64,000 bases of DNA from Streptomyces sp. NBC_01244 (GCF_035987325.1 NZ_CP108488.1:3534001-3598000); one strand, 5' to 3'. Shown: positions 51,909 to 61,282, counted from the first letter of the stretch. A program made the numbers and translations. The notes: generated by a model from the sequence alone, not told the origin.

Positions 51909-52184
51909 ATGCCCGACCGCCGCCCGTCGCACGACGACCTCGTCGACCACTTGGTGCGCAGCACCTCGCTCCAGCGGGGCGAAGCCGCCCGAGTGGTGCT
52001 CGACGTTCTCGCGTACTTCGACGAGAGCACCGAGGAGTTCGTCCGTCGGCGCCACCGTGAGCTCCAATCCGGGGGCGCGGTCAACGCGGACATCTTCGAG
52101 CGGATCGCGGCAGAACTGCCGCACCGCGCCGTATCACCGCCGGAGCTCTCGCTCCGGCAACTGCGCCGCATCGTCTACGGCTAG
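51909..52184 (+). CDS. Small conserved protein upstream of glmS
   Basis: The 91-aa protein starts MPDRRPSHDDLVDHLVRSTS. It is helical and charged (LDVLAYFDESTEEFVRRRHR), with no signal peptide. It lies 79 bases before glmS and may be cotranscribed. It might bind nucleic acid or protein; I do not recognise the family. Confidence 0.72.
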   Translation: MPDRRPSHDDLVDHLVRSTSLQRGEAARVVLDVLAYFDESTEEFVRRRHRELQSGGAVNADIFERIAAELPHRAVSPPELSLRQLRRIVYG

Positions 52185-52263
52185 GTCGCCCGCGGCCGGG
52201 CGCCACCTGCCGGGGATCCGGACAGCGGCAAGAACAACCGAACTTCAGGAGGGGAAAGACCTT

Positions 52264-54081
52264 ATGTGCGGAATCGTGGGTTACATCGGCAAGCGTGACG
52301 TGGCACCGCTGCTGCTGGAGGGCCTGCAGCGACTGGAGTACCGCGGCTACGACTCCGCGGGCATCGTCGTCAACAGCCCGAAGGCGGCGGCCCTGAAGGT
52401 CGTCAAGGCCAAGGGCCGCGTACGCGAGCTGGAGTCCCGGGTCCCCAAGCGCTTCGCCGGCACCACCGGCATCGCCCACACCCGCTGGGCCACCCACGGC
52501 GCCCCGAGCGACCTCAACTCCCACCCGCACCTGGACGCCGACAACAAGGTCGCCGTCGTCCACAACGGCATCGTCGACAACGCCTCCGAACTGCGCGCCA
52601 AGCTGGAGGCCGACGGGGTCGTCTTCCTCTCGGAGACCGACACCGAGGTGCTCGTGCACCTCATCGCCCGCGCCCAGGCCGACACCCTGGAGGAGAAGGT
52701 CCGCGAGGCGCTCAAGGTCGTCGAGGGCACCTACGGCATCGCCGTCATGCACGCCGACTTCCCCGACCGCATCGTCGTGGCCCGCAACGGCTCCCCGGTC
52801 GTCCTCGGCATCGGCGAGAAGGAGATGTTCGTCGCCTCGGACATCGCCGCGCTCGTCGCCCACACCCGCCAGATCGTCACCCTCGACGACGGCGAGATGG
52901 CGACCCTGAAGGCCGACGACTTCCGGACCTACACCACCTCCGGTACGACGACCACCGCCACGCCCGAGACCGTGGAGTGGGAGGCCGCCTCCTACGACAT
53001 GGGCGGCCACGACACGTACATGCACAAGGAGATCTCCGAGCAGGCCGACGCGGTCGACCGCGTCCTGCGCGGCCGGATCGACGACCGCTTCAACACCGTG
53101 CACCTGGGCGGCCTGAACCTGGACCCGCGCGAGGCGCGCGGCATCCGCCGGGTCAAGATCCTGGGCTGCGGCACCTCGTACCACGCCGGCCTGATCGGCG
53201 CGGGCCTCATCGAGAGCCTGGCCCGCATCCCCGCCGACGCCGAGCCGGCCTCGGAGTTCCGCTACCGCAACCCGGTCGTGGACCCCGACACCCTCTACAT
53301 CGCGGTCTCCCAGTCCGGTGAGACGTACGACGTGCTCGCGGCCGTCCAGGAGCTCAAGCGCAAGGGCGCCCGCGTCCTCGGCGTGGTCAACGTGGTCGGC
53401 TCCGCGATCGCCCGCGCCGCCGACGGCGGCGTGTACGTGCACGCCGGCCCCGAGGTCTGCGTCGTCTCCACCAAGTGCTTCACCAACACGGTCGTGGCCT
53501 TCGCGCTGCTCGCCGTGCACCTGGGCCGCATCCGCGACCTGTCCGTCACCGACGGCAAGCGGATCATCGACGGCCTGCGCAAGCTGCCCGCGCAGATCCA
53601 GGAGATCCTGGACGGCGAGGAGGACATCAAGAAGCTGGCCGCGGAGTACGCCGAGGCCAAGTCGATGATGTTCATCGGCCGCGTCCGGGGCTACCCGGTG
53701 GCCCTGGAGGCCTCCCTGAAGCTCAAGGAGATCTCCTACATCCACGCCGAGGCCTACCCCGCCTCCGAGCTCAAGCACGGTCCGCTCGCCCTCATCGAGC
53801 CCTCGCTGCCGACGGTCGCGATCGTCCCGGACGACGACCTGCTGGAGAAGAACCGCGCGGCGCTCGAGGAGATCAAGGCCCGCAGTGGCCGGATCCTCGC
53901 GGTCGCCCACACCAAGCAGGAGAAGGCCGACCACACGATCCTCGTGCCCAAGAACGAGGACGAGCTGGACCCGATCCTGATGGGCATCCCGCTGCAGCTG
54001 CTGGCGTACCACACGGCCCTGGCCATGGGCCGGGACATCGACAAGCCGCGCAACCTGGCGAAGTCCGTCACGGTCGAGTAG
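52264..54081 (+). CDS. glmS: Glutamine-fructose-6-phosphate aminotransferase
   Basis: The 605-aa protein has the N-terminal glutaminase domain starting with the catalytic Cys (MCGIVGYIGKRDVAPLLLEG), HTRWATHGAPSDLNSHPH, and two SIS domains (GCGTSYHAGL, SQSGETYDVLAAVQ, EISYIHAEAYPASELKHGPL). It ends in KSVTVE as expected. It makes glucosamine-6-phosphate for cell-wall synthesis. GGAGGGGAAAG precedes the ATG. Many Streptomyces have two glmS copies; this is the one near adpA. Confidence 0.95.
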   Translation: MCGIVGYIGKRDVAPLLLEGLQRLEYRGYDSAGIVVNSPKAAALKVVKAKGRVRELESRVPKRFAGTTGIAHTRWATHGAPSDLNSHPHLDADNKVAVVHNGIVDNASELRAKLEADGVVFLSETDTEVLVHLIARAQADTLEEKVREALKVVEGTYGIAVMHADFPDRIVVARNGSPVVLGIGEKEMFVASDIAALVAHTRQIVTLDDGEMATLKADDFRTYTTSGTTTTATPETVEWEAASYDMGGHDTYMHKEISEQADAVDRVLRGRIDDRFNTVHLGGLNLDPREARGIRRVKILGCGTSYHAGLIGAGLIESLARIPADAEPASEFRYRNPVVDPDTLYIAVSQSGETYDVLAAVQELKRKGARVLGVVNVVGSAIARAADGGVYVHAGPEVCVVSTKCFTNTVVAFALLAVHLGRIRDLSVTDGKRIIDGLRKLPAQIQEILDGEEDIKKLAAEYAEAKSMMFIGRVRGYPVALEASLKLKEISYIHAEAYPASELKHGPLALIEPSLPTVAIVPDDDLLEKNRAALEEIKARSGRILAVAHTKQEKADHTILVPKNEDELDPILMGIPLQLLAYHTALAMGRDIDKPRNLAKSVTVE

Positions 54082-54098
54082 GTCTCGCGCACGAAGAA

Positions 54099-54126
54099 GC
54101 CCCCGGGGATCCCCCGGGGGCTTTTT
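54099..54126 (+). terminator. Strong rho-independent terminator after glmS
   Basis: GCCCCCGGGG (54099-54108) then an AT-type loop and CCCCGGGGGC (54112-54121), followed by TTTTT. One of the few T-run terminators in the window. Confidence 0.92.
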
Positions 54127-54183
54127 CGTGCGGTGCGCGGTGCGTGGTGCGCATGGTGCGTGGTGCGCGTGGTGCCTGGTCCG

Positions 54184-54750
54184 TCAGCTCGCGGCGACCG
54201 CGCCGCGCGAACCCTTCCCGAAGGCCATCGGCCAGCTCGCCAGCGCCGCGGTGGCCCCGTACCAGGCCAGCAGTCCGGAGAGCGCCGCCACCCAGCCGGC
54301 CGCCTTGGCCAGCCCGTCGCTCTCGGCGAAGGTGCCTATCGCCAGGAGCAGCAGGGAGAGGGTGAACAGGCCGTACACGCCCTGACCGAACAGTCCGCCC
54401 GAGGCCGCGACGGTGAGGGTCAGTGCCAGCATCGCGAACAGCACGAGGAACATTCCGGCCGCGTCTGCCGAAACCTTTCCGTCCGCCCCGTTGGCCCAGA
54501 TGAACCAGAAGGTTCCGAGGCCCGCGAAGGCCGTGCCGTTGAAGCCGTTGCCGCCCCGGTACTCGAGGACTCCGAGCACGAACAGGGCGAGTCCGCCGAG
54601 GTACATGGCGAGCGACACGGAGTTGGCCGCGGTCACACCGTCGATGATGCCGGTGGTCCCGATACCGAACGCGAGAAGGGTGAGACCCAGGGCGATGTGC
54701 CCGAGGGTCGAGGTCGAGGCCGTGCTTCCCGCAGAGACACCATTGTCCAC
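54184..54750 (-). CDS. Acetate uptake transporter family (GPR1/FUN34/SatP-like) protein
   Basis: The 188-aa protein has six hydrophobic helices. The N-terminus (STLGHIALGLTLLAFGIGTT) corresponds to the NPxPLGL motif of the family but is degenerate. FGGLGTFWFIWA-like segments (FAGLGTFWFIWANG) match helix 3. It should move acetate or related small acids with H+ across the membrane. Confidence 0.8.
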   Translation of the reverse strand: MDNGVSAGSTASTSTLGHIALGLTLLAFGIGTTGIIDGVTAANSVSLAMYLGGLALFVLGVLEYRGGNGFNGTAFAGLGTFWFIWANGADGKVSADAAGMFLVLFAMLALTLTVAASGGLFGQGVYGLFTLSLLLLAIGTFAESDGLAKAAGWVAALSGLLAWYGATAALASWPMAFGKGSRGAVAAS

Positions 54751-54849
54751 GGCGGGCTCCCTTCGATCTGCAGTTGTTTGCTGCGTCCCAGCAGCCTTTA
54801 TCTACCCCTTACATGGGGGTGCACAACCGCACAATCGACATACAGTCGG

Positions 54850-55380
54850 TTACGGGATGACAACGACCGGTCGCTGCGCCCGCTTCGCGAGCCTGCCCGC
54901 CACCGATCCGAAGATCCGGCCGACGATGCCGTGCGTGGAGCCGACCACGATGGCGTCCGCCGAGTACTCCCGGCCGACCTCCTCCAGCTCGTGGCAGATG
55001 TCCCCGCCCCGCTCGACGAGGATCCACGGAACCTCGGAGAGGTAGTCCGCGCAGGCCAGCTCCAGCCCCAGCACCTCGGTGCGGTGGTCCGGCACGTCCA
55101 CGAAGACCGGCGGCTCGCAGCCCGCCCACACGGTGGTGGGGAGCCGGTTCGCGACATGGACGATGATCAGACCGGAGCCTGACCGACGGGCCATCCCGAT
55201 CGCGTACGCGAGGGCGCGCTCACTGGACGTGGATCCGTCGAAGCCCACCACGACCCCGTGCCGGAAGGCCGGGTCGCAGGGATGACGTGGTTGTTCCACC
55301 GCGCGCAGGTCGGCCGATTCTGGATCGGCGAGGCGTTTGCGCTTGCGGTCCGCGGGTTCGGAGAATTCGTGACCGGCCAT
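54850..55380 (-). CDS. Universal stress protein (single UspA domain)
   Basis: The 176-aa protein has a basic N-terminal tail (about 40 residues) and one Usp domain: VVVGFDGSTSSERALAYAIG, then the ATP-binding loop GSTHGIVGRIFGSVAGRL and RPVVVI at the end. The start at 55380 (MAGHEFSEPADRK) was preferred; a longer frame to 55548 exists. Role in stress or dormancy, binding ATP. Confidence 0.85.
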   Translation of the reverse strand: MAGHEFSEPADRKRKRLADPESADLRAVEQPRHPCDPAFRHGVVVGFDGSTSSERALAYAIGMARRSGSGLIIVHVANRLPTTVWAGCEPPVFVDVPDHRTEVLGLELACADYLSEVPWILVERGGDICHELEEVGREYSADAIVVGSTHGIVGRIFGSVAGRLAKRAQRPVVVIP

Positions 55381-55759
55381 GGGTGTCTCGGCGAAGAGGT
55401 CCTCAGGGGAAGGGACAAGGGGACGGGGCGCCAGTAGGCGGAAGCGACGATTCAAGCGGGACGATTCCAGAAAACGACAACTCAGTGTGACCGAGCTCTG
55501 TCCGGGAAGCATCTTCCCAAGCCCATACCCACCAGGGTACGGCGACACTCCTGTGGTGCACAGGTCATGCCGCCCTTGGAGAGCGTCCCAGGGAGCATGC
55601 CGCAGCCACGCCTCCTTGGCAATGTCCGCTGCCCCCTACAGCCAGTGACGAGGTGCACCCCATCGGGTGTGTGCCACCCGTGCGCGCAGTGACCGAGCCG
55701 CGTCGCACGCCGTTGGACAGGAGTCCGACCGTCCAGGAAGAGCCCGCAGGGAGCACGCC
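55381..55759. other. 379-base intergenic region between the divergent usp and small membrane-protein genes
   Basis: No convincing gene is seen. The region must hold both promoters. An in-frame extension of the usp gene covers the left part, but it lacks a ribosome-binding site. Confidence 0.5.
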
Positions 55760-56176
55760 GTGCCCGGTCATCCGGTTCACCCCGTCCAGCCCGCTCAGTC
55801 GCCCGCTCAGCCGACGCAGTCCGTCCACATGCCACCTCCTCCTCTTCACTCGTCCGTGCAGGCCGCCCGGCGGCCCCACGAGGACCCCGCGGGTGACGTG
55901 GTGCGCTGGGCGGCCTTCAGCTGCCTGCTCGTCCCCGTGGTCCTCGTCGTCTACGGGACCTCCTTCGGCGGGGCCGCCGTCGCCACCCTGGGCCTCGCGG
56001 CCGTCACGGCGGCCTGCCGGGTGCTGCTGCGCCGGTCCGAGCGGACGGAACGGAATGCCGCCCGGGTCCTCGCCGAGGACCGATTGACGCCCTCGCATCG
56101 GGGCCGGCACTCGCGCGCCGGGGCCGGAAGCCGGCACGGATGCCAGGTTTCCCCTGGGATGTCCCCTCAGGACTGA
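55760..56176 (+). CDS. Small membrane protein of unknown function upstream of adpA
   Basis: The protein is 138 aa from the GTG at 55760, which has AGGGAG 6 bases upstream. A Pro/Gln/His-rich N-terminal part is followed by a hydrophobic hairpin of two helices (FSCLLVPVVLVVYG and AAVATLGLAAVTAACRVLL) and a basic tail (RRSERTERNAAR). An ATG at 55830 would give a 115-aa form. It lies in the position of a conserved gene next to adpA; function unknown. Confidence 0.65.
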   Translation: MPGHPVHPVQPAQSPAQPTQSVHMPPPPLHSSVQAARRPHEDPAGDVVRWAAFSCLLVPVVLVVYGTSFGGAAVATLGLAAVTAACRVLLRRSERTERNAARVLAEDRLTPSHRGRHSRAGAGSRHGCQVSPGMSPQD

Positions 56177-56552
56177 CTCAATCGCACATCCACACCCGCA
56201 TGTTTTCAGCCAACTTCCCGGCAGGTCACCCCCCTTGCCGGAATGTCCCCCCGACCCCCTCACCATCAGCGACTACGGCGCCACAGGGGGTCTTTGACCC
56301 TACGAGTACTGGCCATGGCCGGACAGTGCGCTTTCCACCCGGGTAGCGGAGTGGAACGCTTCCTGATCGAATGCTTTTCGCCAAGTTGCCAAGTCGACAT
56401 AGCGCTGCGTGCTGAACTTGTCACGCCGACACCACGGGACGCAGTAGATTCGATCATGTATTTACGGCGGGGGAGCCACGTGCAAGGCCGAGGGGATACG
56501 TGCAGGTGCGACCAGACCAAGGAGTCGCGACACCCAAGGGGGGCTTAGCGCC
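56177..56552 (+). promoter_or_regulatory. Upstream region of adpA (376 bases)
   Basis: It is less G/C-rich than its neighbours and has no gene. In other Streptomyces this region carries the adpA promoter, AdpA self-binding sites and gamma-butyrolactone-receptor sites. I could not pick these out with certainty. AAGGGGGG just before the ATG is the ribosome-binding site. Confidence 0.55.
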
Positions 56553-57722
56553 ATGAGCCAGGATTCCACCGCCGTCGTCGTAGACGGCAGGAAGCTCGCG
56601 GGGCGTCGCCGCAGGGAGATCGTCGCGGTGCTGCTGTTCAGCGGCGGACCGATCTTCGAGAGCTCCATTCCACTTTCCGTGTTCGGCATTGACCGGCAGG
56701 ACGCGGGAGTTCCACGCTACCGATTGCTCGTGTGCGCCGGTGAGGACGGTCCACTGCGGACCACCGGCGGACTCGAGCTGACCGCGCCATACGGGTTGGA
56801 GGCGATCGCCCGGGCAGGCACGGTCGTCGTTCCCGCGTGGCGTTCCATCACCTCGCCTCCGCCGCCGGAGGCGCTCGACGCGCTGCGTCTGGCGCACGAG
56901 GAGGGGGCCCGGATCGTCGGACTGTGCACGGGGGCATTCGTGCTCGCCGCCGCCGGTCTGCTGGACGGCCGGCCCGCGACGACGCACTGGATGTACGCGC
57001 CGACGCTGGCCAAGCGCTACCCGTCCGTCCACGTCGATCCGCGCGAGCTGTTCGTCGACGACGGCGACGTGCTGACGTCCGCGGGCACCGCGGCCGGAAT
57101 CGACCTGTGCCTGCACATCGTGCGCACGGACCACGGCAGCGAGGCGGCGGGAGCACTGGCCCGCAGGCTCGTCGTCCCGCCGCGCCGCACGGGTGGCCAG
57201 GAACGCTATCTCGACCGGTCGCTGCCGGAGGAGATCGGCGCCGACCCGCTGGCCGAGGTCGTCGCCTGGGCACTGGAGCACCTCCACGAGCAGTTCGACG
57301 TGGAGACGCTGGCCGCGCGCGCCTACATGAGCAGGCGCACGTTCGACCGGCGGTTCCGCTCGCTCACCGGCAGTGCGCCGCTGCAATGGCTGATCACCCA
57401 GCGGGTGCTTCAGGCGCAGCGGCTCCTGGAGACCTCCGACTACTCGGTCGACGAGGTCGCCGGACGTTGCGGGTTCCGCTCGCCGGTCGCGCTGCGCGGG
57501 CACTTCCGCCGCCAGCTGGGGTCCTCCCCGGCCGCCTACCGCTCCGCCTACCGGGCACGCCGCCCGCAGGCGGACGTGGTCCAGGTGGCTCAGCTGTCGG
57601 ATTCGCCGGTCCCGCACCAGCGCACTCCGCAGCCGCAGCGGGCGGCCGCGGCACTGGCCGCGTCCGGTCCCACGGTGACGGAGCTCTACGCCCCGGGCCG
57701 GGTGCTGCGCGAGCACGCGTAA
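56553..57722 (+). CDS. adpA: AdpA, AraC-family master regulator of development and secondary metabolism
   Basis: The 389-aa protein has an N-terminal DJ-1/PfpI-like dimer domain (VAVLLFSGGPIFESSIPLSV, GLCTGAFVLAAAGLLDG) and a C-terminal AraC domain with two helix-turn-helices (TLAARAYMSRRTFDRRF and VDEVAGRCGFRSPVALRGHF). It controls hundreds of genes for aerial growth and antibiotic production. The gene is followed by orn, as in S. coelicolor and S. griseus. All 390 codons lack TTA, unlike most known adpA genes, so bldA control through this gene may be absent here. Confidence 0.97.
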   Translation: MSQDSTAVVVDGRKLAGRRRREIVAVLLFSGGPIFESSIPLSVFGIDRQDAGVPRYRLLVCAGEDGPLRTTGGLELTAPYGLEAIARAGTVVVPAWRSITSPPPPEALDALRLAHEEGARIVGLCTGAFVLAAAGLLDGRPATTHWMYAPTLAKRYPSVHVDPRELFVDDGDVLTSAGTAAGIDLCLHIVRTDHGSEAAGALARRLVVPPRRTGGQERYLDRSLPEEIGADPLAEVVAWALEHLHEQFDVETLAARAYMSRRTFDRRFRSLTGSAPLQWLITQRVLQAQRLLETSDYSVDEVAGRCGFRSPVALRGHFRRQLGSSPAAYRSAYRARRPQADVVQVAQLSDSPVPHQRTPQPQRAAAALAASGPTVTELYAPGRVLREHA

Positions 57723-57734
57723 CGAGGTCCCGTG

Positions 57735-57786
57735 AAGGTCCCCCGCATCAGTGGTCACCTCGGTGGTCACCGTTGCGGGGGACCTT
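57735..57786. terminator. Long-stem hairpin between adpA and orn
   Basis: AAGGTCCCCCGCA (57735-57747) is perfectly complementary to TGCGGGGGACCTT (57774-57786), a 13-bp stem. The loop contains ggtggtcacc-type repeats. It lies 18 bases before the orn start, so besides ending adpA it may affect orn expression or mRNA stability. Confidence 0.7.
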
Positions 57787-57804
57787 CCGCATAAGGTGGG
57801 GCGC

Positions 57805-58407
57805 ATGAACGATCGCATGGTGTGGATCGACTGCGAGATGACCGGGCTCTCGTTGACGGACGACGCACTTATCGAGGTGGCCGCACTGGTCACCGACTCG
57901 GAGCTCAACGTGCTCGGCGAAGGCGTGGACATTGTGATCCGCCCGCCGGACGCCGCCCTGGAAACCATGCCCGACGTGGTGCGCGAGATGCACACGTCGT
58001 CCGGCCTGCTCGACGAGCTGGCCGGCGGGACCACCCTCGCGGATGCGGAGGCACAGGTCCTGGCCTACGTACGGGAACACGTGAAGGAACCCCGCAAGGC
58101 CCCGCTCTGCGGAAACACGGTCGGCACCGACCGCGGATTCCTGCTGCGCGACATGGCCGCACTGGAGGGGTACCTGCACTACCGGATCGTGGACGTGTCC
58201 TCGATCAAGGAGCTGGCACGCCGCTGGTACCCGCGGGCCTACTTCAACAGCCCGCCGAAGAACGGCAACCACCGGGCGCTCGCGGACATCAAGGAGTCCA
58301 TCGCCGAGCTGCGCTACTACCGGGAGGCCGTCTTCGTACCGCAGCCCGGTCCGGACTCGGACACGGCGCGCACCATCGCCGCCAAGCACGTCGTCCCCGG
58401 CGCCTAG
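57805..58407 (+). CDS. orn: Oligoribonuclease
   Basis: The 200-aa DEDDh exonuclease has [12 protein letters not shown] with the first Asp/Glu, [15 protein letters not shown] and [18 protein letters not shown] with the last His/Asp. It degrades 2-5-nt RNAs and c-di-GMP-derived pGpG. ATG at 57805; orn/ornA mutants of Streptomyces are known to be developmentally impaired. It is conserved downstream of adpA. Confidence 0.96.
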   Translation: MNDRMVWIDCEMTGLSLTDDALIEVAALVTDSELNVLGEGVDIVIRPPDAALETMPDVVREMHTSSGLLDELAGGTTLADAEAQVLAYVREHVKEPRKAPLCGNTVGTDRGFLLRDMAALEGYLHYRIVDVSSIKELARRWYPRAYFNSPPKNGNHRALADIKESIAELRYYREAVFVPQPGPDSDTARTIAAKHVVPGA

Positions 58408-58503
58408 CACCCACCGGAGTGGGGTGCGGGAAAAGGGGGGAGCGAGCACCCTCCCGGACCCTGTACCCTTTTCTTCGGCCGGTCGGTTTTCCGACCGGGC
58501 ATG

Positions 58504-58576
58504 GTGGGTGTAGCTCAGTTGGTAGAGCACCTGGTTGTGGTCCAGGTGGCCGCGGGTTCAAGTCCCGTCACTCACC
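58504..58576 (+). tRNA. tRNA-His (anticodon GTG)
   Basis: Cloverleaf: acceptor GTGGGTG/CACTCAC (one G-T), D-arm GCTCAGTTGGTAGAGC, anticodon stem CTGG/CCAG with loop TTGTGGT (anticodon GTG), T-arm GCGGGTTCAAGTCCCGT. A G at 58503 precedes it and can be the extra 5' G of tRNA-His. The 3' CCA is not encoded. It has no integrase or second att copy nearby. Confidence 0.97.
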
Positions 58577-58581
58577 CTGTG

Positions 58582-58619
58582 GGAAGGCCCCGATCCGCGA
58601 GAGCGGATCGGGGCCTTCC
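58582..58619. terminator. Long perfect hairpin after tRNA-His
   Basis: GGAAGGCCCCGATCCGC (58582-58598), loop GAGA, GCGGATCGGGGCCTTCC (58603-58619): a 17-bp stem. It can end both the tRNA and the convergent FG-GAP gene. Confidence 0.92.
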
Positions 58620-58626
58620 GCGTTTC

Positions 58627-60348
58627 TCAGAACAGCAGGTTGTACTTGTCGAAGCCGGTACCGAGGACATTGACCTTCACCCGCGAGCCGAACGGCTGCG
58701 CCGCGGTTCCCGTGCCCTTGTAGAGCCACAGGACGCCGTTCTTGTCCCGGGCCACCAGGTCGGCCTTGCCGTTGGACGTCAGGTCACCCGGCGCCACGAT
58801 CGAGTTGTAGATCTGCCAGCCGGTGCCTATCTGCTGCCTGCCCCCGAGCGGCTTCGAGGCCACCCCCGTGCCCGGGTACATCCACAGCTTGCCGTCCTTG
58901 TCCCGGGCCACCAGGTCGGCCTTGCCGTCACCGGTCAGATCGACGCCGCCGACGAGCTGGTCGTAGATGTTCCAGTTGCTGCCGACCTTCACCTTGCTCT
59001 CGAACGGCTTGGTGTTCAGGCCCGTGCCCCGGTACAGCCACAGGCCGCCGGAGGCGTCCCGCGCCAGCAGGTCCGCCTTCTTGTCGCCGGTCACGTCGGA
59101 GACACCGACCAGCGTGTTGTAGATGCTCCAGCCACCACCGACCTTGATCCGGTCCTTGTAGATGGAGCCGTCACCGGACGTCGGGTGGAGCCACAGCACC
59201 CCGGCCTTGTCCCGCCCCACCGCACCCCGCCCGGTGCTCTGCACGGTCACCGGTCCCAGCCGGGTCAGCGCGGTGTACTGGTTCCAGTCGAAGCGGCCGC
59301 CGACCGGGTCGACCGGTATGAACAGCTCGGTGGCCTTGCCCGTGCCCCGGTGGTCCCACAGCCCGCCCTCGGCGTCCCGGCCCACGAGTCGGAAACGCTG
59401 GGTCACCGGGATCGAACTGGCGACCGCGAAGTCCGAGGACTTCTCCGGGTTGCCCGTGCCCCACTCGTAGACCTCATAGACCGCGGTGTTCCGCAGCTTC
59501 CATGCCGGCGCGGTCGCCTGCGCCTTCAGCGTGTAGGTGATCGTGTAGTCGCCGGGCTTCTCGACGTCACACCGGATGCCGTCGAACTGCCCGAGCCCGT
59601 GCGAGCAATCGGCCCCTACGGCGGCGCCGGCGTCGATGCCGTCGGCGGTGACCTTCAGCTCGCCGTCGTCCCACCACCGGAAGCCCGGTGCGGGGGCCAC
59701 GCCCAGGCGCAGGAGACCTTTGTCGACCGCGTGCAGCTTCACCGTGTGCTTCACCGAACCACCGGCCGGCAGCGTGGGCGTCGAGAGCACCACGGTGTTC
59801 TGCGCGACGTGTGCCTTGGTCTTCACGGTGACGGTCGCGTGCGCCCGACGGCTGCCGATCGGCTGTGACCCCGCGGTCTGCGCCTCCTTGATGCCCGCAG
59901 CGATGCTGGCACCACGCGGCACATAGACGAGGCCGTAGTAAACCGTCGCGTCGTCCGCCGTGCTGCTCGCCGCCGATATCTCGGGCGAGGGGAAACTCGT
60001 GTACTTCAGGTCACACAAGTACACCCCGGCTATCCCGGCCTTCGGCGCACACTCGCTCGTTGGGTCCACCTTCAGACCCGTCGGCACCCCGCCGCCCGAC
60101 CAGCCGGCATCCGTCAGCGGCTTCTTGCTCACCACATAGACGTACGTGCCGTCCGGTTGTCCGTCGTTCTGCCCGCCCGAAGCCTCCGGCGACAGCCGGA
60201 CCCGGCCCTCTCCGGGCATCAGCACCTTGTGCGAGAGTCCATCGAAGTAAAACGTCGGATCCCCGGCCGCCACGGCCGTTCCCGCGCTCGCGACGCCGCC
60301 GGCGACGAGGGTCGCAACCGCGACACCGGCACCCAAAAGCCTTCGCAT
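58627..60348 (-). CDS. Secreted protein with C-terminal FG-GAP/VCBS repeats
   Basis: The 573-aa protein has a signal peptide (MRRLLGAGVAVATLVAGGVA, cleavage near VAA-GD), a beta-rich N-terminal part (about 30-330), and four or five FG-GAP repeats. Repeats include GVSDVTGDKKADLLARD, GGVDLTGDGKADLVARD and GDLTSNGKADLVARDKNG with Ca-binding Asp. Such propellers are found in Streptomyces secreted lyases and adhesins; the first part is not recognised. GGGGGGA precedes the ATG. Confidence 0.85.
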   Translation of the reverse strand: MRRLLGAGVAVATLVAGGVASAGTAVAAGDPTFYFDGLSHKVLMPGEGRVRLSPEASGGQNDGQPDGTYVYVVSKKPLTDAGWSGGGVPTGLKVDPTSECAPKAGIAGVYLCDLKYTSFPSPEISAASSTADDATVYYGLVYVPRGASIAAGIKEAQTAGSQPIGSRRAHATVTVKTKAHVAQNTVVLSTPTLPAGGSVKHTVKLHAVDKGLLRLGVAPAPGFRWWDDGELKVTADGIDAGAAVGADCSHGLGQFDGIRCDVEKPGDYTITYTLKAQATAPAWKLRNTAVYEVYEWGTGNPEKSSDFAVASSIPVTQRFRLVGRDAEGGLWDHRGTGKATELFIPVDPVGGRFDWNQYTALTRLGPVTVQSTGRGAVGRDKAGVLWLHPTSGDGSIYKDRIKVGGGWSIYNTLVGVSDVTGDKKADLLARDASGGLWLYRGTGLNTKPFESKVKVGSNWNIYDQLVGGVDLTGDGKADLVARDKDGKLWMYPGTGVASKPLGGRQQIGTGWQIYNSIVAPGDLTSNGKADLVARDKNGVLWLYKGTGTAAQPFGSRVKVNVLGTGFDKYNLLF

Positions 60349-60430
60349 ATTCCCCCCTAGCAAATCGATCAATCGGCGGACGCTAGCACGCACCCTTGGC
60401 GGCAGACGCCGTCGGGGGCCCGCTGAGTCG

Positions 60431-61282
60431 CTACGCCCGGAAGACGTCCGCATGGTCCGCGCACCACGTCTCGAAGGTGCGCGGCGCGTGCCCGGTGAGC
60501 CGCTCGAGATCGCCGGTGAGGTCGACCGGAAGCCCGTCCGTAGCAGCCCAGAAGTCGAGCAGGGCCTCCGCGTACGGGCCCGGTATGTAGCCGTCGACCT
60601 CGGACTTCCACTGCTCGCGCGAGACGGGCTCGAAGGGTATGGGATGGCCCACGGCGTCGCCGAGTAGGGCCAGCTGGGCAGCGAAGGTGAGTGTCCGCGG
60701 CCCGGTCAGGGTGTACGCGCGACCGGCGAGCGAGGGGTCGCTGAGGACCGCGAAGGCGGCTTCGGCGAGGTCGGTCTCGTGGACCGGGTCGCTGTACGCA
60801 CCCGGGTACGGCAGCTGGACCGGCCGGCCCGATTTCAGCGACCAGGCCCAGCCGAGGGCATTGCTCGCGAAGGATCCGGGGCGCAGCAGGGTGGTGCGCA
60901 GCGGGGAGGCGAGGAGGGACCGTTCCACCACGAGGTGGGCGGCCGCGAGGGGGCTGTCGGCGGCGTCGGGGGCCAGGACCGAGGAGGAGGACAGGAGGAC
61001 CACGTGTTCGACCCCGGCGCTGACGGCCTCCTTCACGAAGGCATCGATGGCGGCGGCCTCGGCGTAGAGGAAGACGGAGCGGACACCGGCGAGGGCTTCG
61101 GGGAAGGTCGCGGGATCGGTGAGGTCGCAGTGGACGGTGCCGGGTGTGTCCGGCTCGCGGGATGCGAGGCGGTGCGGGACGCCGTGCGCGGCGAGGAGGG
61201 CCGAGAGACCACGGGCGATGGAGCCGCGGCCACCCGTGACGAGGACCTTCGGTGTGCTGGGCGTGTTGGGCGTGTTCGACAT
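60431..61282 (-). CDS. NmrA-like NAD(P)-binding oxidoreductase
   Basis: The 283-aa atypical short-chain dehydrogenase has VLVTGGRGSIARGLSALLAA at the N-terminus, VVLLSSSSVLAPD and LRTTLLRPGSFASNALGW. The NmrA/HIM family may be a redox sensor or reductase. AGGA lies 8 bases before the ATG at 61282. It is divergent from a MarR gene, and a TCTGTGTG/CACACAGA repeat lies between. Confidence 0.85.
   Translation of the reverse strand: MSNTPNTPSTPKVLVTGGRGSIARGLSALLAAHGVPHRLASREPDTPGTVHCDLTDPATFPEALAGVRSVFLYAEAAAIDAFVKEAVSAGVEHVVLLSSSSVLAPDAADSPLAAAHLVVERSLLASPLRTTLLRPGSFASNALGWAWSLKSGRPVQLPYPGAYSDPVHETDLAEAAFAVLSDPSLAGRAYTLTGPRTLTFAAQLALLGDAVGHPIPFEPVSREQWKSEVDGYIPGPYAEALLDFWAATDGLPVDLTGDLERLTGHAPRTFETWCADHADVFRA

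Noticed and set aside
52185..52263. glmS ribozyme upstream of glmS
   Set aside because: The gap is only 79 bases, and no catalytic core was recognised; the ribozyme is not expected in Streptomyces.
58504..58576. tRNA-His as integration site of a mobile element
   Set aside because: No integrase, excisionase or second 3'-tRNA copy is visible nearby; flanks are core genes.
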